A stretch of 64,000 bases of DNA, from positions 70,729-134,728 of the forward strand of contig NZ_CALHDW010000007.1 in assembly GCF_938023125.1 (NCBI RefSeq). The letters run 5' to 3'. Positions 43,706-53,080 of this stretch are shown piece by piece. Both the position numbers and the translations under genes were made by a program. The stretch is from an uncultured Porphyromonas sp. (GTDB lineage Bacteria > Bacteroidota > Bacteroidia > Bacteroidales > Porphyromonadaceae). The notes beneath the pieces are model-generated. The model saw only the letters and a list, made by a program, of their open reading frames with translations, did no database searches and was not told the DNA's origin. Within the stretch, counting starts at the first letter, position 1, and each line of letters starts with the position of its first letter.

Positions 43706-44368
43706 TTATTGACGCATTGGGCGCAAATCTTCTGCAAAGATAATAGATGCTTCTGTAGCTGCAATAACTTCTTCGCGAGTAAAGTGCTCATTAAGCTCTG
43801 TTACTACCAAACCCTCACCTTTGCGCACCTCGATTACACACATTTCTGTGATAATCAAATCTACTTGCCCCTGTGCTGTAAGAGGAAGACGGCACTTTTT
43901 GAGAATCTTTGGAGTCCCTTTTGCGGTATGCTCCATAGCAAGAATTACTTTACGAGTACCTACGAGGAGGTCCATAGCCCCTCCCATCCCCGGAGCTTTT
44001 TTGCCCGGGATGATCCAGTTTGCGAGGTCTCCGTTTTCATCTACTTCGAGAGCTCCCAAAATACTTACATCCACATGTCCACCACGGATGATCCCAAACG
44101 AAGTGGCACTATCAAATGAAGCAGCACCTGGTACCGGTGTGATAAAACCGCCTCCGGCATTGGTCCATTCTTCGGCCTCTTCGCCTTCTTTGGCAGCAGG
44201 CCCCATACCGATCATTCCATTTTCACTCTGGAGCATCACCTCAACATCAGCTTTGAGGTAATTGGGAACCATTGTCGGCAGACCTATACCGAGGTTAACA
44301 ACATCTCCATCCTTCAATTCGAGAGCCACACGACGTGCAATAGTCTCTCTTATCTCATTCTTATCCAT
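43706..44368 (-). CDS. atoA: Butyrate-acetoacetate CoA-transferase, beta subunit
   Basis: Transfers CoA between butyryl-CoA and acetoacetate, giving butyrate and acetoacetyl-CoA. The 220-residue protein carries the catalytic glutamate in QSENGMIGMGP (Glu49), which forms the glutamyl-CoA intermediate. It is separated from its alpha partner AtoD by eight intervening genes, so the two halves bracket the lysine-specific genes. Confidence 0.94.
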   Translation of the reverse strand: MDKNEIRETIARRVALELKDGDVVNLGIGLPTMVPNYLKADVEVMLQSENGMIGMGPAAKEGEEAEEWTNAGGGFITPVPGAASFDSATSFGIIRGGHVDVSILGALEVDENGDLANWIIPGKKAPGMGGAMDLLVGTRKVILAMEHTAKGTPKILKKCRLPLTAQGQVDLIITEMCVIEVRKGEGLVVTELNEHFTREEVIAATEASIIFAEDLRPMRQ

Positions 44369-44413
44369 GGCTATATGTTTTTATTGAATCTTCTTATTGT
44401 CTTGTTCAGAGAT

Positions 44414-45217
44414 TTATTTTTCTACTAGCCCTTCTTCCATACGACGGTGGAGCTCTTGTGCTATATAGGATGCCACATCGTCTGCAAAAGTATTAGCACC
44501 AAAACCTGCATCATACCCGAGCTCTTTGGCAAGCTCATGCGTAATACGAGGACCACCACAAGCCAATATAACCTTATCTCGGAGACCTTCTGCTTCGAGC
44601 AACTCTACGAGTTCGGTAAGGTTTTGGATGTGTACATCCTTTTGTGTTACGGTTTGTGATACGAGGAGAGCATCGGCTTTATAATCAAGGGCCTTGCTGA
44701 TAAACTCTTCGTTGGGCACCTGGCTTCCGAGATTGAGTGCCTCGATCATGTCGTATCGCTCTAGTCCATAGTGGCCGGCGAATCCCTTCATGTTCATAAT
44801 GGCATCAATCCCCACAGTGTGAGCATCGGTACCCGTGCTCGCTCCTATGATGCGGATGGGACGACCGATGTTTGTGCGGATAAAGTCGTCTGTCTGGGGC
44901 ATATCCCAAGTGGTCGTTTCCACTTTGGGAACATAAATATTAGAATAGTCTACTGTATGACTGCAGTTGCCATAGCAATTGAAGAAGGTAAATCCATTAG
45001 TAAGTTCTTTAGAGAACACTACCATAGGATTTTGCAAACCCATCTCCTTGAGTAGTAGTTTTGCTGCTTCTTCTGCTTCTGCTCCGATGGGTACAGGAAG
45101 AGTAAAACTCAACTGTATCTTACCATCGTTCATCGTATCTCCATAGGGCTTTACCTTCGCTAAGTCTAGCGTGCGGTCAAAGTCCTTTTCCTCCATCGAA
45201 TATAATCCACCACTCAT
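44414..45217 (-). CDS. kamE: Lysine 5,6-aminomutase, beta (cobalamin) subunit
   Basis: B12-binding subunit that, with KamD and PLP, moves the 6-amino group of beta-lysine (or D-lysine) to carbon 5. The 267-residue protein has the base-off cobalamin motif DxHxxG in GTDAHTVGIDA (Asp131, His133, Gly136). It also keeps a lysine at 144 (MNMKGF), the position known to bind PLP in the Clostridium sticklandii enzyme. It overlaps kamD by 4 bp (ATGA). Confidence 0.95.
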   Translation of the reverse strand: MSGGLYSMEEKDFDRTLDLAKVKPYGDTMNDGKIQLSFTLPVPIGAEAEEAAKLLLKEMGLQNPMVVFSKELTNGFTFFNCYGNCSHTVDYSNIYVPKVETTTWDMPQTDDFIRTNIGRPIRIIGASTGTDAHTVGIDAIMNMKGFAGHYGLERYDMIEALNLGSQVPNEEFISKALDYKADALLVSQTVTQKDVHIQNLTELVELLEAEGLRDKVILACGGPRITHELAKELGYDAGFGANTFADDVASYIAQELHRRMEEGLVEK

Positions 45218-46785
45218 AGCTTACCCTCTATTCTAAAGTTTTTCATCAGTTCAATCGTTGGGTTGTAGTAATGATCTCCCTTAGAAGCAACACCATCCAA
45301 CCCCTTTCCTCCATCAATAGGACGCTTTACGTCAGCGAATGTACCCTTAGAAAGGGCGGTAAAGATACCTTGTTGATGGATTTCGTCTAGGAGGTTAATT
45401 GTTTTGTCTAGGACCAAACGTGCACGGGTTTGCATGATCCCGCCTTCCTTAAACTCTACATCTTCGCCAATCGATCGCATATTGTTGAAAATATAACGAG
45501 CATTTTCGATAGAGAGGTAGCGGTCGCTCATGAATGGAGTGTGGATAGCCTCTGTCGGCATCCCAAGAAGCTGAAGACCTTGATGCGTCCAGATCCCAAT
45601 CATATTAAAGAGAGCGTCTTGTATGTGGCCGCGGAATATATTCCCCGTCATAAACTTCGTAGGAGGCATATACTTGAGCGGAGCCTTAGGGAAAATCTCC
45701 CTTGTCATCTGAGCTTGAGCGAGCTCATAAAGGAAGCCATTCTCTAGCATTGGATCCATCTCAAAGGCATGCCCAAGTCCCATCTGTTCCTCCGGAAGAC
45801 CTGCTTTTAGAGCAAATTGCTCATTGATTAGGTCGGAGGCAAGCACGGTGTGGGCTTCTTCCACAGCATCTGCCGTAGTGAGGTAATTGTCTTCTCCGGT
45901 GTTGATGATTACTCCGGCAAAGCCATTGATAACGCGACTCATGTACTGGTCTACAAGAGTACGTTGCATGTTGATGTCTCGGAATAGGATACCATAGAGA
46001 GCATCGTTGAGCATAACGTCAAGGCCTTCGAATGCTCCCATGATGGCAATTTCGGGCATACAGAGCCCGGAGCAGTAGTTGCAGAGACGGATATAACGCC
46101 CAACTTCTTCTCCTACTTCATCCAACGCCTTGCGCATGATGCGGAAGTTTTCTTGAGTAGCAAACGTACCTCCAAAACCTTCTGTGGTCGCTCCATAGGG
46201 TACATAGTCGAGCAAACTTTGTCCCGTGGTGCGGATAACCGCAATAATATCGGCCCCTTGGCGAGCAGCAGCCTGAGCCTGTACTACGTCTTCGTAGATG
46301 TTGCCTGTAGCTACGATTACGTACAAATAAGGCTGAGGTCCCTCACCGATGGTACGAAGATACTCTTCACGGCGAGCTCGCTTAGCGGCGATTTTCTTTA
46401 TACCCTCTAGGATATAGGGTTCTAACGCATTAGCTACCCCTTCTTTGTCGAGCGATGGGTAGCGCTTAAGATCTATGGTTCCTTCTGCTATGCCCTCTGC
46501 CACTTGTTGAGGATTCTTCCCCGTTGCTGCCATGGCATTGGCGATATAAAACAGAGCACCATCCGAGAGAAGTTTATTCTCGTGAAGATGGTTTACAACG
46601 ACATTGGGGAGGGGAACTCCATTGGCATCAATATCGTCAATGCCGATAAAGCGGCAGAGCGTACGTTCTACTGCCACCGTAGTATACCTATCTACAAACT
46701 CTTGTACCTCATTGGCAATCTCGCGAGCTGTATGACGGGCGCGTTCTACTTTAGAGAAGTCTATCCCTACTTTACTCTTATTCAT
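45214..46785 (-). CDS. kamD: Lysine 5,6-aminomutase, alpha subunit
   Basis: Large catalytic barrel subunit of the PLP- and adenosylcobalamin-dependent aminomutase that makes 3,5-diaminohexanoate. The 523-residue protein matches the family end to end, with VERTLCRFIGIDDIDANGVPLPN near the start, TTGQSLLDYVPYGATTEGFGG in the middle and GKGLDGVASKGDHYYNP near the end. It is followed by kamE with a 4-bp overlap and preceded by the MutS-like gene at a 3-bp gap, so all are translated from one message. Confidence 0.95.
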   Translation of the reverse strand: MNKSKVGIDFSKVERARHTAREIANEVQEFVDRYTTVAVERTLCRFIGIDDIDANGVPLPNVVVNHLHENKLLSDGALFYIANAMAATGKNPQQVAEGIAEGTIDLKRYPSLDKEGVANALEPYILEGIKKIAAKRARREEYLRTIGEGPQPYLYVIVATGNIYEDVVQAQAAARQGADIIAVIRTTGQSLLDYVPYGATTEGFGGTFATQENFRIMRKALDEVGEEVGRYIRLCNYCSGLCMPEIAIMGAFEGLDVMLNDALYGILFRDINMQRTLVDQYMSRVINGFAGVIINTGEDNYLTTADAVEEAHTVLASDLINEQFALKAGLPEEQMGLGHAFEMDPMLENGFLYELAQAQMTREIFPKAPLKYMPPTKFMTGNIFRGHIQDALFNMIGIWTHQGLQLLGMPTEAIHTPFMSDRYLSIENARYIFNNMRSIGEDVEFKEGGIMQTRARLVLDKTINLLDEIHQQGIFTALSKGTFADVKRPIDGGKGLDGVASKGDHYYNPTIELMKNFRIEGKL

Positions 46786-46788
46786 TCT

Positions 46789-48189
46789 CTATAAGTTCAA
46801 TTTTTCTTTACAGTACTGGAGCAACTCTTTGTCAATACCCAAAATCTCGGCAATACGTACAGCTTCGTGTGGAGCTGTATCCGAGGAATCTTTGATTAGG
46901 GAGTAATCAATGTATTTGTTTAGCTTATTTACTTCGAGAGGGAGTTGCAACCTCTCTTCTATAAATCCACGCACTCTATATCTGCAACAAGGTGCTGATA
47001 TACCGCTATAGTGTGTGGTGATAACGGAGCGGACATTATACTTTGCAAATAGTCTCACGAGGGCGTCCACGAGGGCGCAGCCTTCGTCTGGATTTGTAGT
47101 GCGGGCAGGTTCATCTATCGGAACCAAGAGGATACTGCCAGCCTTAATAGCTTGTACAATATTGTTGATACGCAAGACTTCAGCACCAAAAGAGGAGAGT
47201 CCTTCGTTAAAGTTTTGGCCGTCTCCTATAGAACTGATGATGTCATCTATAACAGCAATCTTAGCTTCCCTTGCCGGTACATAAAAGCCGTATTGCATGA
47301 GAGCTTGTGCCAATGTAATAGCAGAAAGCAATACACTCTTTCCTGCCATGTTAGCTCCTGTTATAAGGGTCGGATGGGCGCCAAAGCGAATGGATACCGG
47401 TTGGAAGTGCTCCCCACGTTCTGTCAGTTTTTCAGCGACTTCCGGGTGAATTAAATCACAAAAATCAGTCTCTGAATTTGCTGACAATGGGATGGGGCAA
47501 CAGTAATGATGCTCATAAGCCCAGCGGGCTTTAGCTAGCAAAAGATCGTCCATTGCCAGTGCTGCAAGTACGCGACTAAAGTCATCGGCAAAGGGGGCTA
47601 GCTCTTTCGTTAGACGACGACGCACCCGATCCTCTTCCTGTGCTGCGGCCATAGCCAACCGGTCTCGCTCTTCGTCCGTTTTAACTCTCTCTATTTCCTT
47701 TCGTAGTTGTGCTAAAGAGGCACTATACCCATCAGAAACGAAGAAAGAGGGAAGACGCTCTCCATCGATATCGAGGATAGAGAGAGGAGCTTCTAACGAC
47801 GGCATATCTTCCAAATGAAGTGCATGCATCTCTGCTAAGCGACTCACTTTGGCTGCGACCAGCGCAAGGCACTTAAGCTCATAAAAATCCACATCACTAC
47901 AACTGCTACGCCGCTCTTTTAGTAGTGCAATAGAGCCGGCTATGTTGCGTACATCTTGCAGTAGGAGGTGTAACTCTTGCAGCCCCTTGTTCCTCTGTTC
48001 GTCCTCTAAGTACTTATAGAAGCGCGTTACTTTCCCAAGACGTTGCAATATATTTTCTCTACTCGAAGTCCAAGAAGTCTCTAGGAGAGCTTGTCTACCA
48101 GGAGAGGAAGCCAGCTCTAGCGAGTTCACGACAAAGCGAAGGCCCGCAATAGACTCTATACTATTCCGCAATACATTCATAACCGACAT
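46789..48189 (-). CDS. MutS-like ATPase of the lysine aminomutase locus
   Basis: The 466-residue protein has the MutS C-terminal ATPase core: Walker A GANMAGKS (278-285), a signature-like NEGLSSFGAEV (328-338), Walker B ILLVPIDEP (353-361) and an H-loop TTHYSG near 391. It lacks the mismatch-binding and connector domains of true MutS. A helical lever-like region makes up the first 260 residues. The usual DELGRGTS is replaced by DEPARTTNPDEG. A MutS-like gene also stands beside kamDE in other lysine fermenters. I infer an accessory role (assembly or reactivation of the aminomutase), not DNA repair. It overlaps the P-loop gene by 13 bp. Confidence 0.8.
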   Translation of the reverse strand: MSVMNVLRNSIESIAGLRFVVNSLELASSPGRQALLETSWTSSRENILQRLGKVTRFYKYLEDEQRNKGLQELHLLLQDVRNIAGSIALLKERRSSCSDVDFYELKCLALVAAKVSRLAEMHALHLEDMPSLEAPLSILDIDGERLPSFFVSDGYSASLAQLRKEIERVKTDEERDRLAMAAAQEEDRVRRRLTKELAPFADDFSRVLAALAMDDLLLAKARWAYEHHYCCPIPLSANSETDFCDLIHPEVAEKLTERGEHFQPVSIRFGAHPTLITGANMAGKSVLLSAITLAQALMQYGFYVPAREAKIAVIDDIISSIGDGQNFNEGLSSFGAEVLRINNIVQAIKAGSILLVPIDEPARTTNPDEGCALVDALVRLFAKYNVRSVITTHYSGISAPCCRYRVRGFIEERLQLPLEVNKLNKYIDYSLIKDSSDTAPHEAVRIAEILGIDKELLQYCKEKLNL

Positions 48190-49193
48190 ACATCATATAC
48201 GGGTACACCCAAAGACTCTTGCAAGCGTGTACACATTTTTTCGGAATCAAGTCGATAGCCGGAGGGGGCTAGAGGATTAAAGGTGACTGCCATGAGCTTA
48301 GTGCCATAGAGCACACGCAATTCCTTCCCCGAAGAGAGATACTTGTCAATAGCAAGAGGCGATGCAAATAGCCGAGTAAAGTCTCGTACCACAAGCATTC
48401 GATGGCTATCAATCATTCTAAGTTTCTCCAAGAGAAGGTCTGAGACTACACCTGCAACGAAAAGGGTATCCCCTCGTTGTATCCACTCCACGTCTTGCCA
48501 GATACGATCCGACAGAGCGGAGATGAATCCCGTCTCAAATACATTCCCCTCAGCATCAATCACAAACATCCCTCTCTCTACATCTGCAAGGCTATCTGCA
48601 ATGGCTCTTGACGAATACTCCGGTAGTTGTATTAGCCGATAGAGGTGGTGTGTCTTGCGGATTAACTCCTCCGGTTGTACACTATAAGCCGCCCCCGTTG
48701 CCAAAATCATTCCTTCTGATACGGAGGGAGCAGCTAGGCTGATGCGAGAGAGGGCTCCATCGATAATGGTTAGATCAATGTTCCCATCTCGCATCTTCCT
48801 TATAATGTGCTTCAAACCTCCCGTAGAGGCCGGTCCTGCAATGAGTACCTTGCCCGTTCCCTTAGACTTTGCATAGATGGCTCGACCAAGAGAAGTGGTG
48901 TATTGCTCATCGATCCCTACAACCTCTGCTGCGACCAACTTATTACGATAAAACTTTTCGGCCGTAACAAAGACGGTGCCTGGGTGTAGACAGATCTCGG
49001 GTTTATCGGTTTGAGTTACTTGATCCCGACGCTCCCCATCAATACCAATAGAGGTCAATGCCAAACTTACTTGGGGATACTCTTCCCACAAACGACGCAA
49101 AACATAGTTAAGACATTCCGTCTTTCCTGTGTTTTTTGCCATTCCTACGATGGAAAGACTACGCAGCTGAGTAAGGCCTGATATAAAGGGCAT
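48177..49193 (-). CDS. P-loop protein of the lysine aminomutase locus
   Basis: The 338-residue protein has a P-loop GMAKNTGKT (17-25) in an N-terminal NTPase-like domain. Conserved blocks are LIAGPASTGGLKHII and LTIIDGALSRISLAAP. The C-terminal half has no domain I recognise. It is encoded between kamA and the MutS-like gene, overlapping the latter by 13 bp. Its genomic constancy with kamD-kamE in lysine fermenters suggests it serves the aminomutase, perhaps with the MutS-like ATPase. Cofactor loading, exchange of damaged cobalamin or subunit assembly are all possible. Function has not been shown here. Confidence 0.72.
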   Translation of the reverse strand: MPFISGLTQLRSLSIVGMAKNTGKTECLNYVLRRLWEEYPQVSLALTSIGIDGERRDQVTQTDKPEICLHPGTVFVTAEKFYRNKLVAAEVVGIDEQYTTSLGRAIYAKSKGTGKVLIAGPASTGGLKHIIRKMRDGNIDLTIIDGALSRISLAAPSVSEGMILATGAAYSVQPEELIRKTHHLYRLIQLPEYSSRAIADSLADVERGMFVIDAEGNVFETGFISALSDRIWQDVEWIQRGDTLFVAGVVSDLLLEKLRMIDSHRMLVVRDFTRLFASPLAIDKYLSSGKELRVLYGTKLMAVTFNPLAPSGYRLDSEKMCTRLQESLGVPVYDVCRL

Positions 49194-49213
49194 TGATGGA
49201 GAGAGAAACGTGA

Positions 49214-50470
49214 TTATTTACCTTCTTGACGCTTGCGGTTGCGCTCCTTACGAGCCAATTTGTTTGGCTCAATGGCGAGCTGTTGCCCGGCAAGCAGAGC
49301 TGCCACACCATCCTTGCGTTGCTTTTCGCACTCGGGGCAATGGCACTCTTCTTCGTAATGAGCAGGCTCTGTATAGGTGGTAAGTACCCCTTCGTAATTG
49401 CGGAGTACAACACGATTGGGAGCCTGAGATACGATATAATTGGGCATAACGGGGATCTTTCCACCACCACCGGGTGCGTCTACCACAAAGGTAGGAACAG
49501 CGTATCCGGAGGTATGTCCACGGAGGTTTTCTATGATCTCGATACCCTTAGATACGGGAGTACGGAAGTGACCAATACCACGAGACAAGTCACATACATA
49601 GATGTAGTAGGGGCGTACACGAATCTTTACCAACTCATGTACCAACTTCTTCATCACGTAGGTGCAGTCGTTAATCCCTCGGAGCAATACTGTTTGGTTA
49701 CCAAGGGGTACTCCGGCATTAGCGAGACGTTCGCAAGCAGCCTTCGACTCTGCCGTAATTTCATTGGGGTGATTGAAGTGAGTGTTGAGCCAAACGGGAT
49801 GATATTTCTTGATAATCTCCACGAGCTCAGGAGTGATACGCTGCGGCAAAACTACGGGAGTACGAGAGCCAAAGCGGATAATTTCTACGTGATCGATAGC
49901 ACGCAAACGTTGCAAGATATACTCGATCATGGAGTCGCTAACCATCAAGGCGTCTCCACCCGATAGTAGCACGTCACGTACCTCAGGGGTACGTTCAATA
50001 TATTCAATAGCCTTATCGATTCGTTCACGAGGCGATGCAGCATCTTTTTGTCCCGCAAAACGACGACGTGTACAGTGGCGACAGTACATCGAACACATGT
50101 CTGTAATCAAGAATAGTACACGATCGGGATAGCGGTGTGTAAGCCCTGGCGTAGGAGAGTCTTCATCCTCGCTTAGAGGGTCAAGTTGGTCTTCTTCGCT
50201 AATAACTAGCTCGTGATCCGTAGGCACCGACTGCTTACGTACGGGGTCGTTGGGATCGTTGGGATCTATTAAGCTAAGGTAATAGGGTGTGATAGCCATA
50301 CGGAGGCTCTTGAGAGACTCCCGTACTCCCTCCTCTTCTTCGGGGGTGAGAGTAACATACTTTTTGAGATCATCGAGTGTCTCAATCCGGTTTTTCACCT
50401 GCCAATGCCAGTCATTCCACTGCTCATCGGTTACGTCAGGGAAATAGTATTTTCTTCTGCTTTCGTTCAT
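49214..50470 (-). CDS. kamA: L-lysine 2,3-aminomutase
   Basis: Radical-SAM, PLP enzyme converting L-lysine to L-beta-lysine, the first step of the pathway. From the ATG at MNESRRKYYF the protein has 418 residues, the usual length. It has the [4Fe-4S] motif CSMYCRHC (Cys126, Cys130, Cys133). The PLP-binding region is PGGGGKIPVMPNY and the C-terminal cysteine cluster is CHCPEC. An upstream in-frame reading of 76 residues has no family similarity and crosses leader hairpins, so it is not used. Confidence 0.95.
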   Translation of the reverse strand: MNESRRKYYFPDVTDEQWNDWHWQVKNRIETLDDLKKYVTLTPEEEEGVRESLKSLRMAITPYYLSLIDPNDPNDPVRKQSVPTDHELVISEEDQLDPLSEDEDSPTPGLTHRYPDRVLFLITDMCSMYCRHCTRRRFAGQKDAASPRERIDKAIEYIERTPEVRDVLLSGGDALMVSDSMIEYILQRLRAIDHVEIIRFGSRTPVVLPQRITPELVEIIKKYHPVWLNTHFNHPNEITAESKAACERLANAGVPLGNQTVLLRGINDCTYVMKKLVHELVKIRVRPYYIYVCDLSRGIGHFRTPVSKGIEIIENLRGHTSGYAVPTFVVDAPGGGGKIPVMPNYIVSQAPNRVVLRNYEGVLTTYTEPAHYEEECHCPECEKQRKDGVAALLAGQQLAIEPNKLARKERNRKRQEGK

Positions 50471-50716
50471 TTCGGAGATATTCTTGTGTAATATCTGAGG
50501 TTGCCTTAAAGGAGGAAAGAAACAAACACGAACTCTCCCTAGTAGGGAATAACTCTCGGAGTAGACCTCTATACCACAATTCTGAGCAGGGTACAAAAGG
50601 TAAACAAGTGAGCAAAGAGGGGGAAGACTCCACCCCAAAAAGAGCGTGATTGCTTTTGAAATAGATGCAGAACCTCCCCTATTGGAGACGTCCCACATCT
50701 ATTTCTCTAGGTCAAA
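50471..50716 (-). promoter_or_regulatory. kdd-kamA intergenic leader with strong hairpin
   Basis: This 246-bp space is the largest inside the lysine cluster. GAAATAGATG (50658-50667) and CATCTATTTC (50696-50705) form a perfect 10-bp stem. It contains a further CGTCTCC/GGGGAGG pairing. On the minus strand no T-run follows, so it looks like a processing, stability or attenuation element, not an intrinsic terminator. A second, smaller G/C-rich hairpin lies near 50620-50640. No exact TAnnTTTG was seen here. Confidence 0.5.
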
Positions 50717-51760
50717 TTAAGCGTATAGATCGGTAAAGATCTTACGGAGAGCTTCGTTTTCTCTGAGTTCTTGTAGCGTGATTTCGGCATGACCCTTTGT
50801 ATAGCCATTACCTACAATCATAGTAACATCGCTACCAACACCTTCTGCACCAAGAGCTGCCTTGGTGAAGCTGGTTGCCATAGAGAAGAAGTATACAACA
50901 CCATCGTTCTTGGTGCAGAGGATACTTGTCATCTCAGTATCGGGGATGTTTACATTATTGATCGTAACATCGCACATTTGGCCACCTGTTAGCTCAGAGA
51001 TCTTTTCCATTACGGGTACGGGCTGTGTAGCATCTGCTGTAAATACTGTGTGACAGAAGCCTAGAGCTTTGAGACGATCTGCGCTCTTTTGAGAGTGGCA
51101 GAGACCGATTACCTTACCTGTAACACCGGCACGCTTCATAGCTTCGTAGCAGCAAAGCATACCGCTCTTACCACCGGCACCAATGATCAATACTGTATCG
51201 CCGGGCTTTACAAGCTTAGCTGTTTGAGCGGGAGCACCTGCAACGTCGAGAGCAGAGAGAGCTAGCTTTTCGGGAAGGTCTGTAGGGATCTTAGCATAGA
51301 TACCGCTTTCGAAAAGAATTGCCTTACCGTCGATGTCTACTTGGTCTACATCAGAGCGAATTTCTTTGATCTTATCAATGCGAAGGGGAGTAAGAGATAG
51401 AGATACGAGAGTCGCAATCTTATCTCCTTCTTTGAGGTCAATTTTACCTTTGAGGGCATCACCAATCTTCTCAACAGTCCCGAGGAGCATACCACCAGAA
51501 CCTGTTACAGGGTTGCGGTGTTTACCTTGCTTTGCAACGATACCGAGCATGATTTCAGCAATTTTTTCCTTATCGCCACCGGCTTGCTCGTGGATCTGTG
51601 TAAAGCTAGCAGAGTCAATATTTAAAGTCTGTACATCAATGAGGATCTCGTTGTCGTAGATCTCATCCATGTTGTTGTCAATTTTGTTAGCAGGCTGTGG
51701 AAGTACGCCTTGAGGATCGAGTACGCGGTGCGTACCATATTTGTTGCCTTTTTTTTGCAT
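50717..51760 (-). CDS. kdd: L-erythro-3,5-diaminohexanoate dehydrogenase
   Basis: NAD(P)-dependent oxidative deamination of 3,5-diaminohexanoate to 5-amino-3-oxohexanoate. The 347-residue protein opens with NKYGTHRVLDPQGVLPQPA. It has a Rossmann region with VLIIGAGGKSGMLCCYEAMKRAG near residues 190-212, as in zinc-free alcohol dehydrogenase-like enzymes. The match to Kdd of lysine fermenters and the position next to kce make this firm. Confidence 0.93.
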   Translation of the reverse strand: MQKKGNKYGTHRVLDPQGVLPQPANKIDNNMDEIYDNEILIDVQTLNIDSASFTQIHEQAGGDKEKIAEIMLGIVAKQGKHRNPVTGSGGMLLGTVEKIGDALKGKIDLKEGDKIATLVSLSLTPLRIDKIKEIRSDVDQVDIDGKAILFESGIYAKIPTDLPEKLALSALDVAGAPAQTAKLVKPGDTVLIIGAGGKSGMLCCYEAMKRAGVTGKVIGLCHSQKSADRLKALGFCHTVFTADATQPVPVMEKISELTGGQMCDVTINNVNIPDTEMTSILCTKNDGVVYFFSMATSFTKAALGAEGVGSDVTMIVGNGYTKGHAEITLQELRENEALRKIFTDLYA

Positions 51761-51801
51761 AGAACGAATTTGATTGAATTAAATCGATTTATGATGAAAG
51801 A

Positions 51802-52629
51802 TTACTTTAGTGGACGAAGAGAGAGGATGGCACGAGCCTCAGCAGGCGAGGCGATCTCACGACCTAATTCTCGGGATAGACGTACCACTTTTTCTACCAA
51901 CTCTCCATTAGAGCGAGCAAGCACTCCACGAGAAATATTCAAATTGTCTTCGAAGCCAACACGAACATTTCCTCCCATTACGATGGTGGGAGCGGCTAGA
52001 GTAAAGGCGCTGCGGCCAATACCTGTCGCAGTCCAAGTAGAACCTGCAGGGATGCGATTAACGAGCCATACAAGGTTTTCTACTGTTGCAGGCGTACAGC
52101 CCGGAACGCCCAATACGAAATTAAACTGCATAGGATCGCCAGGCACTTCTCCCTTGGCAGCCATGCGCAAGATTGTATCTAGGTGCCCCATTTCGAAGCA
52201 TTCGTACTCGGGTTTGATATTGTTTTCGAGCATTCTCTTGCCAAAGGCACGCATCATGGGCATGGTGTTTTCGAAGACTTCGTCCCCGAAGTTGCACGTA
52301 CCACAATCCAACGTTGCCATCTCAGGGAATAGCTCTGTAGGTTGCAAACGCTCTTCTGCAGTCATCCCAACAGCACCTCCGGTAGAGGGGATAAGAATAA
52401 CATCGGGACAAGCCTCGTGCACAGCATCCATACACACTTTAAAACGATCCCGGCTCTGAGTGGGCGTTCCATCGTCTTCGCGTACGTGGATATGTACAAC
52501 GGCTGCACCGGCATCGTAGGCACTTTTAGCCTCACGCACAATCTCTTCTACAGTGTAGGGTACCGCAGGATTCTGCTCCTTGGTTACCTCTGCTCCACAG
52601 ATGGCAGCTGTAATAATGAGTTTTTCCAT
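51802..52629 (-). CDS. kce: 3-keto-5-aminohexanoate cleavage enzyme
   Basis: Condenses 5-amino-3-oxohexanoate with acetyl-CoA to give acetoacetate and 3-aminobutyryl-CoA. The 275-residue TIM barrel has KLIITAAICGAEVTKEQNP at the start, AAVVHIHVREDDGTPTQ with zinc-binding His residues, and the late block TWTATGIGRSAFTLAAP. I use the ATG; a TTG two codons upstream is also in frame. This was the BKACE (DUF849) founding activity. Confidence 0.94.
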   Translation of the reverse strand: MEKLIITAAICGAEVTKEQNPAVPYTVEEIVREAKSAYDAGAAVVHIHVREDDGTPTQSRDRFKVCMDAVHEACPDVILIPSTGGAVGMTAEERLQPTELFPEMATLDCGTCNFGDEVFENTMPMMRAFGKRMLENNIKPEYECFEMGHLDTILRMAAKGEVPGDPMQFNFVLGVPGCTPATVENLVWLVNRIPAGSTWTATGIGRSAFTLAAPTIVMGGNVRVGFEDNLNISRGVLARSNGELVEKVVRLSRELGREIASPAEARAILSLRPLK

Positions 52630-52642
52630 TCTCAACTATACC

Positions 52643-53035
52643 TTATTTATTGCGTTGGCACTTAACGGGTACTACACAAGTACCGGTAGCACGACATACT
52701 ACGATGGGTTCTGGCAATACATCAGCTGCAGAGTCACAGAGGTCAGGACGGGGCTTAATCACCTTGCGAGCCTCAAATGTCATCTTGCGAGAAGAGTTAC
52801 CCACATGGGTTATCTCCCCTACAGCTTCGATGTAGTCCCCTGCATATACAGGATTTAGAAACTCTACACTGTCATAGGCACAAAAGAGACCTTCGTCACC
52901 ATCTTGGATGATAAGAAGCTCTGTTGCTACATCACCAAAGAGCTGTAGCATGCGTGCGCCATCTACAAGATTGCCACCATAGTGTGCATCTGCTTGAGAC
53001 ATACGCAGACGAATCATAGATTTAGGATTACTCAT
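52643..53035 (-). CDS. kal: 3-aminobutyryl-CoA ammonia-lyase
   Basis: Removes ammonia from L-3-aminobutyryl-CoA to give crotonyl-CoA. The 130-residue hotdog-fold protein begins SMIRLRMSQADAHYGGNLVDG, with the conserved active-site DAHYGGN segment. VEFLNPVYAGDYIEAVGEI lies in the centre. Length matches Kal. Its stop lies 13 bp before the kce ATG. Confidence 0.93.
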   Translation of the reverse strand: MSNPKSMIRLRMSQADAHYGGNLVDGARMLQLFGDVATELLIIQDGDEGLFCAYDSVEFLNPVYAGDYIEAVGEITHVGNSSRKMTFEARKVIKPRPDLCDSAADVLPEPIVVCRATGTCVVPVKCQRNK

Positions 53036-53080
53036 AAACTTTATTGTATTAGTATAGTGTTTATACTTCTGATTAATGGT

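Noticed and set aside
46789..48189. MutS-like gene as a true DNA mismatch repair protein
   Set aside because: Only the ATPase and lever-like parts are present; the mismatch-binding and connector domains are missing and the gene is locked into the lysine cluster.
50471..50698. Longer KamA with 76 extra N-terminal residues
   Set aside because: The extension lacks similarity to lysine 2,3-aminomutases, runs through hairpins, and the internal ATG gives the usual family length.
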